A DNA stretch of 34,808 nt from Pseudomonadota bacterium (GTDB taxonomy: Bacteria > Pseudomonadota > Alphaproteobacteria > Sphingomonadales > SMXR01). Below the pieces are notes generated by a model. It saw only the letters and a list, made by a program, of their open reading frames with translations, searched no databases and was not told the DNA's origin. The first letter of the stretch is position 1; the number at the start of each line of letters is the position of its first letter. The DNA is taken from contig JACZSK010000021.1 of assembly GCA_022574255.1 (NCBI GenBank), positions 1 to 34,808 on the forward strand. Reading direction: 5' to 3'. The position numbers were made by a program, and so were the translations under genes. Below are positions 18,850-28,306 of this stretch, one piece after another.

Positions 18850-20247
18850 CTAAGGCCTAATCCGGATGTCGGCGGGGAAATGCGCACGGTACCAGTAATA
18901 GGCCATGCCCCCAGCCACCAGGTTGGACAGCGCCGAAGCGATGGCGACGCCCTGAAAGCCCATATATCTGGCCCCCAGATAGCTCAGCGGGACATAGATC
19001 GCCAGCAGCTTGACGGTGAAAAAAATCACATTGGGCCGGGGCTGGCCCAGCGCATTATAGGCGGCCGCGACAATCCGGATAATGGCAAAGAAACAGAAGG
19101 TTACGGGCACGATGATCAGGTAAATCGCAGTCGCTTCTATAATACCGGGATCAGTCTGGAACCGGGCGCCAATCCAATGCGCGAAAACGCCGAGGAACAG
19201 GGCCACCAACAAGCCGTACCCGACCGAGAAGCCCAGCGCCAGACGCATGGCCAGATGAATCCGCTCGCCCCGGCCAGCCCCGTAATTCTGTCCCACAAAG
19301 GGACCGATGATGACCGAGAGGGCATGCGGCACGATCAGCGCCAGAGCTTCAATGCGTATGGCCACGCCAAAGCCGGCAACCGCCTCTTCGCCCAGGTCCG
19401 AGACGATCCAGATGACAACGACCAGGGCCACGGGGGTTGCCAGGTTGGTCAATGCAGATGGAAGGCCAACATGCAATATGGTGCGCCAGTGCGCCGTCAT
19501 TTCAGCCAGTTCAGGCCAACGGAAATCGATCATCCGCTCGCGGAAAATCATGAAATAGCCGGCCAGCAGGGTGCCCACCAGATTAGCGCCCAGCGTCGCC
19601 CAGGCAGCGCCGGCGAAGCCCAACTCCGGCGCCCCCCAAAGGCCGAAGATAAGCAATGGATCGAGGACGATATTGACCACGGCTATCACGATCATGACCA
19701 GGCTGGCCGCCCCCGACAGGCCCTTGGCGCGCAGGCAGGCGGTGCTGGCCATGGGAAATGCCAGCAGCAGCGCGGCCGCATACCAGATGACCATATATTG
19801 GCGCACGAAGACCATGGTCTCCGGCATAGCCCCCATCAGGCGGAAGACCGGTTCAATGCTGGCCAGCCCCGCAATGGTCATGGCGGCGACGATCACAAGC
19901 GTCAGAAGGACTCCGTGGCTGGTGGTTTGCCTGACATGCCGCCATTCGCCGGCGCCAATGAGGCGTGCCAGAACTGCCGAGATTCCAATACCAAGCCCGA
20001 CAACAACACTGGAAAAGACGAGGGCCAGCGGGAAGACATAGGACATCGCGGCCAATTCATGGGAACCCAACTGGCCGACGAAATAGCTATCGACCAGAGG
20101 CTGCGAAATAACCGCGAACAGGCCCCAGACCATGGGCATGGTGAGCCGGACCAGAGTGCCGGCAACATTCCCCTCGGTCAGGAGGGCCTTTTCCTGCTGC
20201 TCCGCCAAATTGACTGCTCCGTCAATGAATTCGCACCGCTGCTGCAA
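18850..20247 (-). CDS. MATE family efflux transporter
   Basis: Roughly 12 TM segments; LTMPMVWGLFAVISQPLVDSYFVGQLGSHELAAMSYVFPL is a typical MATE N-terminus. Start uncertain: TTG near 20247 or 20208. Confidence 0.85.
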   Translation of the reverse strand: MQQRCEFIDGAVNLAEQQEKALLTEGNVAGTLVRLTMPMVWGLFAVISQPLVDSYFVGQLGSHELAAMSYVFPLALVFSSVVVGLGIGISAVLARLIGAGEWRHVRQTTSHGVLLTLVIVAAMTIAGLASIEPVFRLMGAMPETMVFVRQYMVIWYAAALLLAFPMASTACLRAKGLSGAASLVMIVIAVVNIVLDPLLIFGLWGAPELGFAGAAWATLGANLVGTLLAGYFMIFRERMIDFRWPELAEMTAHWRTILHVGLPSALTNLATPVALVVVIWIVSDLGEEAVAGFGVAIRIEALALIVPHALSVIIGPFVGQNYGAGRGERIHLAMRLALGFSVGYGLLVALFLGVFAHWIGARFQTDPGIIEATAIYLIIVPVTFCFFAIIRIVAAAYNALGQPRPNVIFFTVKLLAIYVPLSYLGARYMGFQGVAIASALSNLVAGGMAYYWYRAHFPADIRIRP

Positions 20248-20266
20248 TAGATTCCTTGCGCCGCTT

Positions 20267-21568
20267 TCAGGCCAGAACCGTCCCGCTGCCTTCCGTGTGA
20301 CTGTCGCGCTTTCGGGAAAAGAAACCCAGATCGATGGATCGTCCCAGATGGGGCAGATCGAACCGCACCGGATCATTGTCATGGTCGTGACCGGATTCGC
20401 AAGCCAGAATCAATTCCGCCATCAAGGCGCCGATCACTGGCGCATTCTTGAACTGATTGCCGCTGGTGCCAATCGCCATATAGAAACCCGGCAGTGACGA
20501 CTTGTCATAGACCGGCACCCAGTCGTCGGTCGCGTCATAAAGCCCGACAACGCCCTGCGCGGTATTGGGTATTCCCAAGCCGGGAAATCTCTGTGCGGTC
20601 CGCCACACCTGGCGCGTCCACTGCTCGGTAAAACCCTGGTTATATTCGTCGGCGTCCACATAATCCTTGCCGTCACATTCAGGGTCCAGGCTGCCGATCA
20701 GCATATGGCCCTCGCCTTCGGGACGGAAATAGACTCCGGCATCGCCATCGGCGATAACGCAACCGCCATGCTGCGGATCAAAATTCTCTGGTGCGGGAAT
20801 ATGGGCCACCTCGTGGCGCATTGGCCGCGTGGCCATGGCAATATCTGCGGTGACACCAGCCAAGGCGTTGACTTGGGAGGAATGAGGCCCCGCAACATTG
20901 ACCACGATTGGCGCGCTGACGGACTCGCCCGAAGCAGTCAAAATACCACCCGCCCGGCCATCCGGCTGATTGATCGCGGTGACCGGCAGATTGAAACGGA
21001 AGACGGCGCCAAGTGCCTCCGCCGCCCGCTGCAGGTTATGTGCGGCAAGCTGCGGATCGCCCACATACCCGGCCTCGGGAATAAACAATCCGCCCGATAA
21101 CGGGGTCTCGTTGGCCACGCCAAAGGCGGGGTCGCCAGGCAGCTTCGGTGGTCCGAAAGACTGAAGCGTGATTGTCGGCATGCGCTGGCGGATATCATCG
21201 GGTGACAGGTATTCGAAGGGCACGCCAACCTCGCGCATGGCCAGCACGCTGGGCGCAAACCGCTCCTTGTCGCCCTCGCCCATCAGCACAAGTATTCCGC
21301 ATTCGACATATTCGGCGAACCCACTTTCGTCCGCCGCATCCAGAAAATCCGCCCAACGGGTCCATTGATGGCGCGCTTCATGGGCCAGCGCACAGGTCTC
21401 CATGGCTGAGTAGAAAGGCCGGATTACGGCGGAGGAATTGGATGTAGAGCCATAACCGGCGGCCGGAAGGGCATCCACATTCAATGTGCGGCATCCCGCC
21501 CGCGACAGCCCAAGAGCAACGGATGTCCCGATAACGCCGGCGCCAATTATGATGGCATCAAAATCCAT
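20267..21568 (-). CDS. FAD-dependent oxidoreductase (DadA/SolA-like, DAO family)
   Basis: Rossmann motif MDFDAIIIGAGVIGTSVALGLSRAG; C-terminal GLYDATDDWVPVYDKSSLPGFYMAIGTSGNQFKNAPVIG. Confidence 0.85.
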   Translation of the reverse strand: MDFDAIIIGAGVIGTSVALGLSRAGCRTLNVDALPAAGYGSTSNSSAVIRPFYSAMETCALAHEARHQWTRWADFLDAADESGFAEYVECGILVLMGEGDKERFAPSVLAMREVGVPFEYLSPDDIRQRMPTITLQSFGPPKLPGDPAFGVANETPLSGGLFIPEAGYVGDPQLAAHNLQRAAEALGAVFRFNLPVTAINQPDGRAGGILTASGESVSAPIVVNVAGPHSSQVNALAGVTADIAMATRPMRHEVAHIPAPENFDPQHGGCVIADGDAGVYFRPEGEGHMLIGSLDPECDGKDYVDADEYNQGFTEQWTRQVWRTAQRFPGLGIPNTAQGVVGLYDATDDWVPVYDKSSLPGFYMAIGTSGNQFKNAPVIGALMAELILACESGHDHDNDPVRFDLPHLGRSIDLGFFSRKRDSHTEGSGTVLA

Positions 21569-21666
21569 GGTCCGGCCCTTTCCTGTGGCGAAGTCCGAGC
21601 CTGTGGCGAATTCCGAGCGCATGGTCGGCGAGCGGGTTTCGGAAAACGGAGCAGAAGCAGGATATC

Positions 21667-23652
21667 CTACTCTCTTGCGGGAACCACGAGAGAGAGTCTG
21701 GCTTCTTTTCGGCGCTCAACGAACTTCTCCATCGGCGGTTTATAGCCAGCCACGAGGCGCTCGACAATTATCCTCAGCTCTGCTTCATCGCCAGCAGATA
21801 TTGCTTCCTTCATTTTCTCGAGGAATGGCGTCAGCTCATGCCAGGCAAGGAATTTTTCCTCGGCTTTCATGATCGCGGGATGATCCGTACCGGAGAAATT
21901 ATCGTCGATAAACAGCTCTTCGTAGAGCTTTTCCCCTGGTCTTAGCCCGGTGACCTGTATCTCGATGTCGCCATCGGGATTTTCTTCGTCGGCAATGGTC
22001 AGTCCGCTGTGGACAATCATGCGCGTGGCCAGGTCAAATATTTTTACCGGCTCGCCCATTTCAAGGACAAACACCTCTCCCCCCCGCGCCATGGCGCTGG
22101 CCTGCAAAACCAGTTGTGCCGCTTCGGGTATGGTCATGAAATACCGGGTGACTTCCTTGTGCGTAAGGGTGATGGGGCCGCCTTCTTGAATCTGCTTGCG
22201 GAAAAGAGGCACGACCGAGCCGGCAGAATCCAGCACATTACCGAACCGAACCATCGTAAATTTGGTCTCTTCCGCCCTGGAGGAGCGCAGACGGCCCGCC
22301 TCACGCTCCGCGTCCATTGCCTGCAAAACCATTTCAGCAAGCCGTTTGCTCGCCCCCATGATATTTGTCGGGCGCACCGCCTTGTCGGTGGAAATCAGAA
22401 CGAATTTTTCAACGCCGGCGGCGGATGCGGCACGAGCGCAATTCAACGTACCGAACAGATTGTTTTGCATGCCGCTGAAAATGTTGTTCTCGACCAGCGG
22501 CACATGTTTGTAAGCGGCGGCATGGTATAAGGTTTGGGTCTCGCACCGGCGCAGCTGATTTTCCACTGCGCGCTGATCCGCGCAATTGCACAGAATAGTC
22601 ACCAGCTCGGTATCCAGGTCGTCTTGCGCGATCCAGGTCGAAAGCTCTTGTTCGATCGAATAAAGCGCGAATTCAGAATTATCCAGAAGTGCCAGCCGCG
22701 CGACGCCGGCGCGCACCGCCTGGCGGCACAACTCCGAGCCAATCGACCCACCAGCACCGGTCACCATTATGGATTTGCCCTTCACCCGGGCATGCAACAG
22801 GGCTTCCACCGGCGCCCGCTTCTCGCGCCACAAGAGATCATCCACCCGAACGTCCCGGAGCTGGCTAACGGTAACCTTGCCGTCCAGCAGTTGGTCCACA
22901 CCGGGCACAACCTTGATTCTGACGCTTACCCCGGACAAACTCTCCAATATCTGTTTGCGGCGTCGCCTGGTAAGGGACGGCATCGCCAGTATCAGAGTGT
23001 CTATCCTGAGACGGCCAACGAGGCGGTCGATCTGGTCCGGCGAAAAAATACTGCGCCCCTGGATGGTGCGCCCCTGCCATTTGGGATCGTCATCGAGAAA
23101 GGCCACCACACGGAAACCAGGGGAATCGTGCATACCGTAAAAAAGTTGCATTCCGCCCTGCCCCGCACCATAAATCGCGACGCGCTCCGGGCCTTCGCCC
23201 TTGGTTCGCAGCGCCGAGTGAATTACGGATTTCGCAATCATCCGCGCGCCCGTTGTGCAGATCGTTACCGTCGCCCAGAGAAACCCGGCAATTGTCGATG
23301 GCAGGCTCTCGGCGAACAGGTATTCGGCGATCAGCCCGCTGCAAATAACCGCCGCCGCGACAGCCCCGGCAGACCTGTAAAGCATTTCCTCGCCGGCATA
23401 GCGCAGAACCTGGCTATAGAGCCCGGAGCTGGCGAACAGGATTATCAGGATCAGTTGGCCGAGAACCAGATTGCCAAAATAGGGCGACGAGATACCGGGC
23501 AAAACCAGAGCACCAGCATGCATCGCCAATATCAAATAAGCGCAACCCAAAAACACGGCCACGTCGGCCAGCGCCGTCAAAACCTGCTTTACGGGTCTGG
23601 GCAGCAAAACAGCCTGCCTTATGGCAGATGACCGGAATCGCGGCACTTTCAC
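21667..23652 (-). CDS. Membrane-bound nucleotide-sugar 4,6-dehydratase (WbpM/PglF/CapD-like)
   Basis: N-terminal TM region; two Rossmann folds (VAIYGAGQGG; VTGAGGSIGSELCRQ); active-site region STDKAVRPTNIMGASKR with Met replacing the SDR Tyr, as in WbpM/PglF. Confidence 0.88.
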   Translation of the reverse strand: MKVPRFRSSAIRQAVLLPRPVKQVLTALADVAVFLGCAYLILAMHAGALVLPGISSPYFGNLVLGQLILIILFASSGLYSQVLRYAGEEMLYRSAGAVAAAVICSGLIAEYLFAESLPSTIAGFLWATVTICTTGARMIAKSVIHSALRTKGEGPERVAIYGAGQGGMQLFYGMHDSPGFRVVAFLDDDPKWQGRTIQGRSIFSPDQIDRLVGRLRIDTLILAMPSLTRRRRKQILESLSGVSVRIKVVPGVDQLLDGKVTVSQLRDVRVDDLLWREKRAPVEALLHARVKGKSIMVTGAGGSIGSELCRQAVRAGVARLALLDNSEFALYSIEQELSTWIAQDDLDTELVTILCNCADQRAVENQLRRCETQTLYHAAAYKHVPLVENNIFSGMQNNLFGTLNCARAASAAGVEKFVLISTDKAVRPTNIMGASKRLAEMVLQAMDAEREAGRLRSSRAEETKFTMVRFGNVLDSAGSVVPLFRKQIQEGGPITLTHKEVTRYFMTIPEAAQLVLQASAMARGGEVFVLEMGEPVKIFDLATRMIVHSGLTIADEENPDGDIEIQVTGLRPGEKLYEELFIDDNFSGTDHPAIMKAEEKFLAWHELTPFLEKMKEAISAGDEAELRIIVERLVAGYKPPMEKFVERRKEARLSLVVPARE

Positions 23653-23822
23653 GCGAAATTCTCTCCTTAATCCGGGATACAGCGATCATTTGTAACCCGG
23701 CTCCGAAATAAGGCAAGGCTTCAAAAGAAATTCGGCGAGTCGCTGCGCTTCTGATATAGTGTTGGGCGTCTTCAAATCCGCGCCGGGCTTGATCCGGACA
23801 GTCACGCAGCAACGACGGACAC

Positions 23823-24071
23823 ATGGAAACACATCTTAAAGAGATATTGTTCGCTGCCGGCTGTGCGGCCATATATTTGTCAGTTCTGGTCCTGCTGACC
23901 CAGCGCCAGGCGCGCCGGTACGACATGCCGGTCGGCTACCACTGGCGCGGAATGGTTGGCATTTCCGTGGTCGCGGGCCTGCTGACAGTGACGATTATCC
24001 ATACGCTGGGCGTGGCGCCAATCGACATACCCCCGGAAATAGGGGATTTTCAGGTCTTGCCGGAAGGATAG
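23823..24071 (+). CDS. Small two-TM hypothetical membrane protein
   Basis: 82 aa with two hydrophobic segments (EILFAAGCAAIYLSVLVLLT; GMVGISVVAGLLTVTIIHTLG); no competing ORF on the opposite strand of matching quality. Confidence 0.45.
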   Translation: METHLKEILFAAGCAAIYLSVLVLLTQRQARRYDMPVGYHWRGMVGISVVAGLLTVTIIHTLGVAPIDIPPEIGDFQVLPEG

Positions 24072-24168
24072 GTCGTTTTGACTTCCGATAATCTCTTTGC
24101 CGCAATGGCGAATTTGGTTATTACAGCCACATCATTTGAGCAAAAAATACGGTTAGCGGATTTTCCCG

Positions 24169-25890
24169 ATGTTTTCGACGCGAAAACCCCTCGATTTTGA
24201 ATATTTGCGGCGGCAAACCGTGGGCATGGACGAGACCATCGCCACGCCCTTTGGCAAGCGTCTGATGGTTTACGGCGACTATACCGCTTCCGGACGCTGC
24301 CTCGGTTTTATCGAAGACATTATGCGGCACCATCAGGCGATTTACGCCAATACCCATACTGAGGATGACGAGACCGGCCGGACGACCTCGCTATTGCTGC
24401 AGGAAGCCGAGCAAATCATCAAGAAATCCGTTAATGCGCAGGACCACAATTGCATCGTCACCTGCGGCGCCGGCGCGACGGCCTGTATTTACAGGCTGCA
24501 ACAGATTCTGGGCATTGCGCTGCCGACCACCACATGGACCCATATCGATGACCAGTTGAAGGAATCCTTGAGTGAGGAGGGCGTCAGCGCCTTCAGGGAC
24601 CGGCTGGAGCGCACGCGGCCCGTTGTTTTCGTTGGGCCGTATGAACACCATTCCAACGAAATTTCCTGGCGCGCCGGGCTGGCCACGGTGGTGGAAGTCG
24701 ACCTTGATGAAGATGGTGGCATCAGCCTGGATCACCTCGCCAAGCTGCTGCAGGAGCCCCAATACGAAGACCGGCTGCGTGTCGGCTCTTTTTCGGCGGC
24801 CTCGAATGTCACCGGCATGCGCTCACCGGTTCATGAGATCGCAAAAATCCTGCATCACCACGATGCCCTGGCCTGCTTCGACTATTCCGCCTCGGCGCCC
24901 TACGAGGCGATTGACATGAACCCGGCCGACGACGGAAGCGGCGAAAACGCTTCGCTGGACGCCATCTTCCTGTCACCGCATAAATTCATCGGCGGGCCGG
25001 GATCAAGCGGTGTTCTCATATTCGACGAAAAAATCTATGCCCGGGACATGGCACCCAGCATCGCCGGCGGCGGCACCGTCGCTTATGTGAACCAGGTCGA
25101 GCAGGATTTTTTCAGCGACATAGAGGAACGCGAGAAAGCCGGAACGCCGGGCATCCTGCAAACCCTGAAGGCGGCGCTGGCTTTTGCTGTGAAGGATTCG
25201 ATCGCGGTCGATGAAATTGAGGCCCGTGAGCGTGAACTCCTGCTGAGAGCTTTCGACGTCTGGGGCAAGAATCCAGCCATCGAAATTCTCGGCAACCCGG
25301 ATCCGGCGAGACGCATAGCAATCGTCTCTTTCAATGTGCTGTCACCGGACGGGCGCTATCTGCATCCCAAATTCGTCACCGTGCTGTTGAACGATCTGTT
25401 CGGGGTGCAATCGCGCGCCGGATGCGCCTGCGCCGGGCCCTACGGCCACCGGCTGCTGGGGATCGACCTGGAAATGTCACAAAAATACCGTGACGCAATC
25501 AACAGCGGCATTGCCGGGGTCAAGCCGGGCTGGTGCCGGGTCAACCTGCATTTTACGATGGACGACGCGGAAGCGCAGTATCTGATCGACGCGGTGAATT
25601 TCGTTGCCTCCCACGGCCATCTTTTTCTCGAACTTTATGAATTCGACCTGGTCAGCGGCCTCTGGTCTCACCGGAACGCACTGCCTATCCAGGCCGATCT
25701 CCTGTCTGCCGGCAAGAAACGTCGCCGGTTCATGCCCCTGGTAATGCGTAAATATCTGTACCGCTCATATCTGCGTGCTGCACGTGGCTGGGCGGAGCGA
25801 CTTGGCGCGAACCCGCCGCAAGAAGAGCAGGTCTTGCCCGAGAACCTGAAGGATTTGCAATTCTTCGCCCTGCCGCCTCGGGCAACTTAA
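24169..25890 (+). CDS. Class V aminotransferase / cysteine-desulfurase-like PLP enzyme with C-terminal extension
   Basis: PLP-Lys motif LDAIFLSPHKFIGGPGSSGVLIFD; Cys-containing loop GVQSRAGCACAGPYGHRLLGID; N-terminal VYGDYTASGRCLGFIED...YANTHTEDDETGR. Confidence 0.85.
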   Translation: MFSTRKPLDFEYLRRQTVGMDETIATPFGKRLMVYGDYTASGRCLGFIEDIMRHHQAIYANTHTEDDETGRTTSLLLQEAEQIIKKSVNAQDHNCIVTCGAGATACIYRLQQILGIALPTTTWTHIDDQLKESLSEEGVSAFRDRLERTRPVVFVGPYEHHSNEISWRAGLATVVEVDLDEDGGISLDHLAKLLQEPQYEDRLRVGSFSAASNVTGMRSPVHEIAKILHHHDALACFDYSASAPYEAIDMNPADDGSGENASLDAIFLSPHKFIGGPGSSGVLIFDEKIYARDMAPSIAGGGTVAYVNQVEQDFFSDIEEREKAGTPGILQTLKAALAFAVKDSIAVDEIEARERELLLRAFDVWGKNPAIEILGNPDPARRIAIVSFNVLSPDGRYLHPKFVTVLLNDLFGVQSRAGCACAGPYGHRLLGIDLEMSQKYRDAINSGIAGVKPGWCRVNLHFTMDDAEAQYLIDAVNFVASHGHLFLELYEFDLVSGLWSHRNALPIQADLLSAGKKRRRFMPLVMRKYLYRSYLRAARGWAERLGANPPQEEQVLPENLKDLQFFALPPRAT

Positions 25891-27287
25891 CCAGCGCCAT
25901 GACTGTCCCGGAAAGAGCGCACGAAATCGGTGAAACGCCCGACCCAAGGATTCGCCGCCGTATTGCGTTGATGGGCGAAAGTGGCAACCAGGTTGCCAAT
26001 CACCAGTCCGTCATGCGCGCCGTCGATCCCCTCGCCCCGTTTTACGCGGTAAGCGAACGTCTGCCTGTCGGGTAGATTTTCCAGCGCCGCATAATGGAAT
26101 TCATGTGCGGGTAGTTCCGGCGATGGTTCGCCAGCAACAGAAGGCCCCGCAACAGAAGACCAGAGGCCCTGCCCGCTTTCCTGCAGCAGCATATAACCGC
26201 GGCCTTTCGGTTTTCCCCCGACCACCACATCAGCGGGAATAATGCCCACCATCTCTTGGTTTTCACCCTGCCAGGCAATGCCGCGCGCCAGATACATCAG
26301 GCCGCCGCATTCGGCGTAAGCGGGCATGCCAGCGGCCAGCTTCTCTCTGATATCATTACGCAGGCTGGCGTTACCATGAAGCGCAGCCATCTGGGTTTCG
26401 GGAAAGCCACCACCGATAAACAGGCCGTCTGCCTCCGGTAGCTTGTCGTCCTGAATTGTGTCGAAGAACACGACCTCCGCCCCGGCGGCGGCGAAGGCCT
26501 CCAGATCGTCGGCGTAATAAAAGCCGAAGGCGGTATCGCGGGCGATGGCGATGCGTAAATCCGGGTCGCGCGGGGGGCTGGCCTCGGCAACCGCTTCGGG
26601 CGGCGCGGCTTTATTGCCAATCTCCAATACCCGGTCCAGGTCGACATTTTTTTCCACGGCATCGGCCAGCCGGGCGATCATCGCTTCGGCCTCGGGCGCT
26701 TCGTTGGCGGGCAGCAGGCCCAGATGGCGCTCGGGAATTTCCAGCCCCGCATCGCGCCCGATGGCGCCCAGCACCGGAAGATCGGTATATTTTTCCAACG
26801 CCGCCCTGAGCTTTCCCTCGTGGCGCGCGCCGCCAACCTTGTTCAGGATCACCCCGGCAATATGTACCTCGGGATCAAAATCCAGATAGCCGCGCACCAG
26901 TGGCGCCACCCCGCGCATGATCCCCTGGGTGTCAATCACCAGGATCACCGGTGCGCCCAGCAACTTCGCCAGCGCCGCGCTACTGTCGTTGCCCGCCACA
27001 TCCAGGCCGTCATGCAGGCCCTTGTTTGCCTCGATCAGGGATATGTCCGCCCTGGTTGCGTGGCGCGCAAAGGTATCGCGGATTTCGGCTTCGCTCTGGG
27101 TGAAGAAATCAAGATTTCGGCAAGCCCGGCCCGACGCCGCGCTGAGCCACAGGGGGTCGATATAGTCCGGGCCTTTCTTAAAGCACTGCACGCCCAGCCC
27201 GCGCCGCACCAGCGCCGCCGACAGACCGGTGGTGATCGAGGTTTTGCCGGAGGATTTGTGCGCGGCTGCGATCAAAAGGTGCGCCAT
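25887..27287 (-). CDS. dsrN: CobB/CbiA-type amidotransferase, DsrN (siroheme amidation)
   Basis: MAHLLIAAAHKSSGKTSITTGLSAALVRRGLGVQCFKKGPDYIDPLWLSAASGRACRNLD, with C-terminal glutaminase region (GLFIGGGFPE...AYAECGGLMYL). Located in a dsr operon. Confidence 0.88.
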   Translation of the reverse strand: MAHLLIAAAHKSSGKTSITTGLSAALVRRGLGVQCFKKGPDYIDPLWLSAASGRACRNLDFFTQSEAEIRDTFARHATRADISLIEANKGLHDGLDVAGNDSSAALAKLLGAPVILVIDTQGIMRGVAPLVRGYLDFDPEVHIAGVILNKVGGARHEGKLRAALEKYTDLPVLGAIGRDAGLEIPERHLGLLPANEAPEAEAMIARLADAVEKNVDLDRVLEIGNKAAPPEAVAEASPPRDPDLRIAIARDTAFGFYYADDLEAFAAAGAEVVFFDTIQDDKLPEADGLFIGGGFPETQMAALHGNASLRNDIREKLAAGMPAYAECGGLMYLARGIAWQGENQEMVGIIPADVVVGGKPKGRGYMLLQESGQGLWSSVAGPSVAGEPSPELPAHEFHYAALENLPDRQTFAYRVKRGEGIDGAHDGLVIGNLVATFAHQRNTAANPWVGRFTDFVRSFRDSHGAG

Positions 27288-27289
27288 GT

Positions 27290-28294
27290 TCAGCTCGCCA
27301 GCTTAAGCTGATCCCTGTCACGGGCCTGCCATAGCGCGCCGCCCATGCGCAATGCGTCCTCAATGGTGCCGGCTCGGCCCATCAGCTTCATCGCCACGGC
27401 CAGCGTCCCGGTAATGGCGGCGGTGGCATACTCGTCCTGCTCATCGCCGTGCCACACCGCTTTCAGGCGGTCGGCATCCATTTCCTTGTCGATGACCTGA
27501 TGGTGATGATCGAGAATGCGCGGCCATTGTTCTGAAGCGAATTCGCCGTCATGCAGCGTGCGCACCTCGAAAGGCTTGTTGGGGCGGCATTCGACCTCAC
27601 CGCCTTCGCCCCGGAAAACGGCCATATGCTGCTCGCCTAGCAGCTTTGCCGCATGCTGGTGAGTATCCATGTAGCCGGGATGAAAGATGCCCTGAAGGGT
27701 GGCGCGCGCGCCAAACGGATTGAGCATGCGCGAGATGGTATGCACCGGCGAGCGCAGCCCGAAGAGCGGCCGCATTTCGATGATTTCATGCAGCTTGGGA
27801 CTGAGATATTCGAGGGGCAGATAGGCGAACCCCGAGGCATTGATGCGGTCGGCTGCTTCTTGCAGCGAGGTTGCGACGGGCAGGCCGAGAAGTTCCAGCG
27901 TCTCGCGGGTATAAAGACGGCCCGGCGTGTGCCCCTCGGTGCCATGCATGAAAAGACGTACGCCCGACTGCACCAGCGCCAGCGCCGCCAGCAGATACCA
28001 GGGCAGCTGCCGCCGTTTTCCGGCGTAAGAACCCCAGTCCAGATCAACCGCCGGCAGCGGGTCGGGCAGTTCGAACAAAGCCTTGGCGGCCTTGGTGAAG
28101 CCGGCAATTTCCTCCGGTGTCTCTTCCTTCACGCGCAACAGCATGAGGAAAGCGCCCAGTTGTTCGGGCTCCACCTCGCGGCGCAGGATCATGCCCATGG
28201 CGTCTTCCGCCTCGGCGTGCGTCAGCGGGCGCGAACGGGTTCGACCGCGCCCCAGGGCTGCAACGTAGAGTGAAAATGGATGTGGTTCCTGCAT
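27290..28294 (-). CDS. Glycosyl transferase family / anthranilate phosphoribosyltransferase-like protein (TrpD2/YbiB-like)
   Basis: RPLTHAEAEDAMGMILRREVEPEQLGAFLMLLRVKEETPEEIAGFTKA is the TrpD-fold N-terminus; HTISRMLNPFGARATLQGIFHPGY resembles the conserved TrpD/TrpD2 segment. Confidence 0.78.
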   Translation of the reverse strand: MQEPHPFSLYVAALGRGRTRSRPLTHAEAEDAMGMILRREVEPEQLGAFLMLLRVKEETPEEIAGFTKAAKALFELPDPLPAVDLDWGSYAGKRRQLPWYLLAALALVQSGVRLFMHGTEGHTPGRLYTRETLELLGLPVATSLQEAADRINASGFAYLPLEYLSPKLHEIIEMRPLFGLRSPVHTISRMLNPFGARATLQGIFHPGYMDTHQHAAKLLGEQHMAVFRGEGGEVECRPNKPFEVRTLHDGEFASEQWPRILDHHHQVIDKEMDADRLKAVWHGDEQDEYATAAITGTLAVAMKLMGRAGTIEDALRMGGALWQARDRDQLKLAS

Positions 28295-28306
28295 ATTGCC
28301 CTCTGG

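Noticed and set aside
18670-20250. 526-aa plus-strand ORF opposite the MATE transporter
   Set aside because: Antisense shadow of a clear 12-TM transporter; translation is rich in H, Q, D and G with no TM or motif structure.
22534-23631. 365-aa plus-strand ORF opposite the WbpM/PglF-like gene
   Set aside because: Antisense shadow of a gene with intact Rossmann and active-site motifs.
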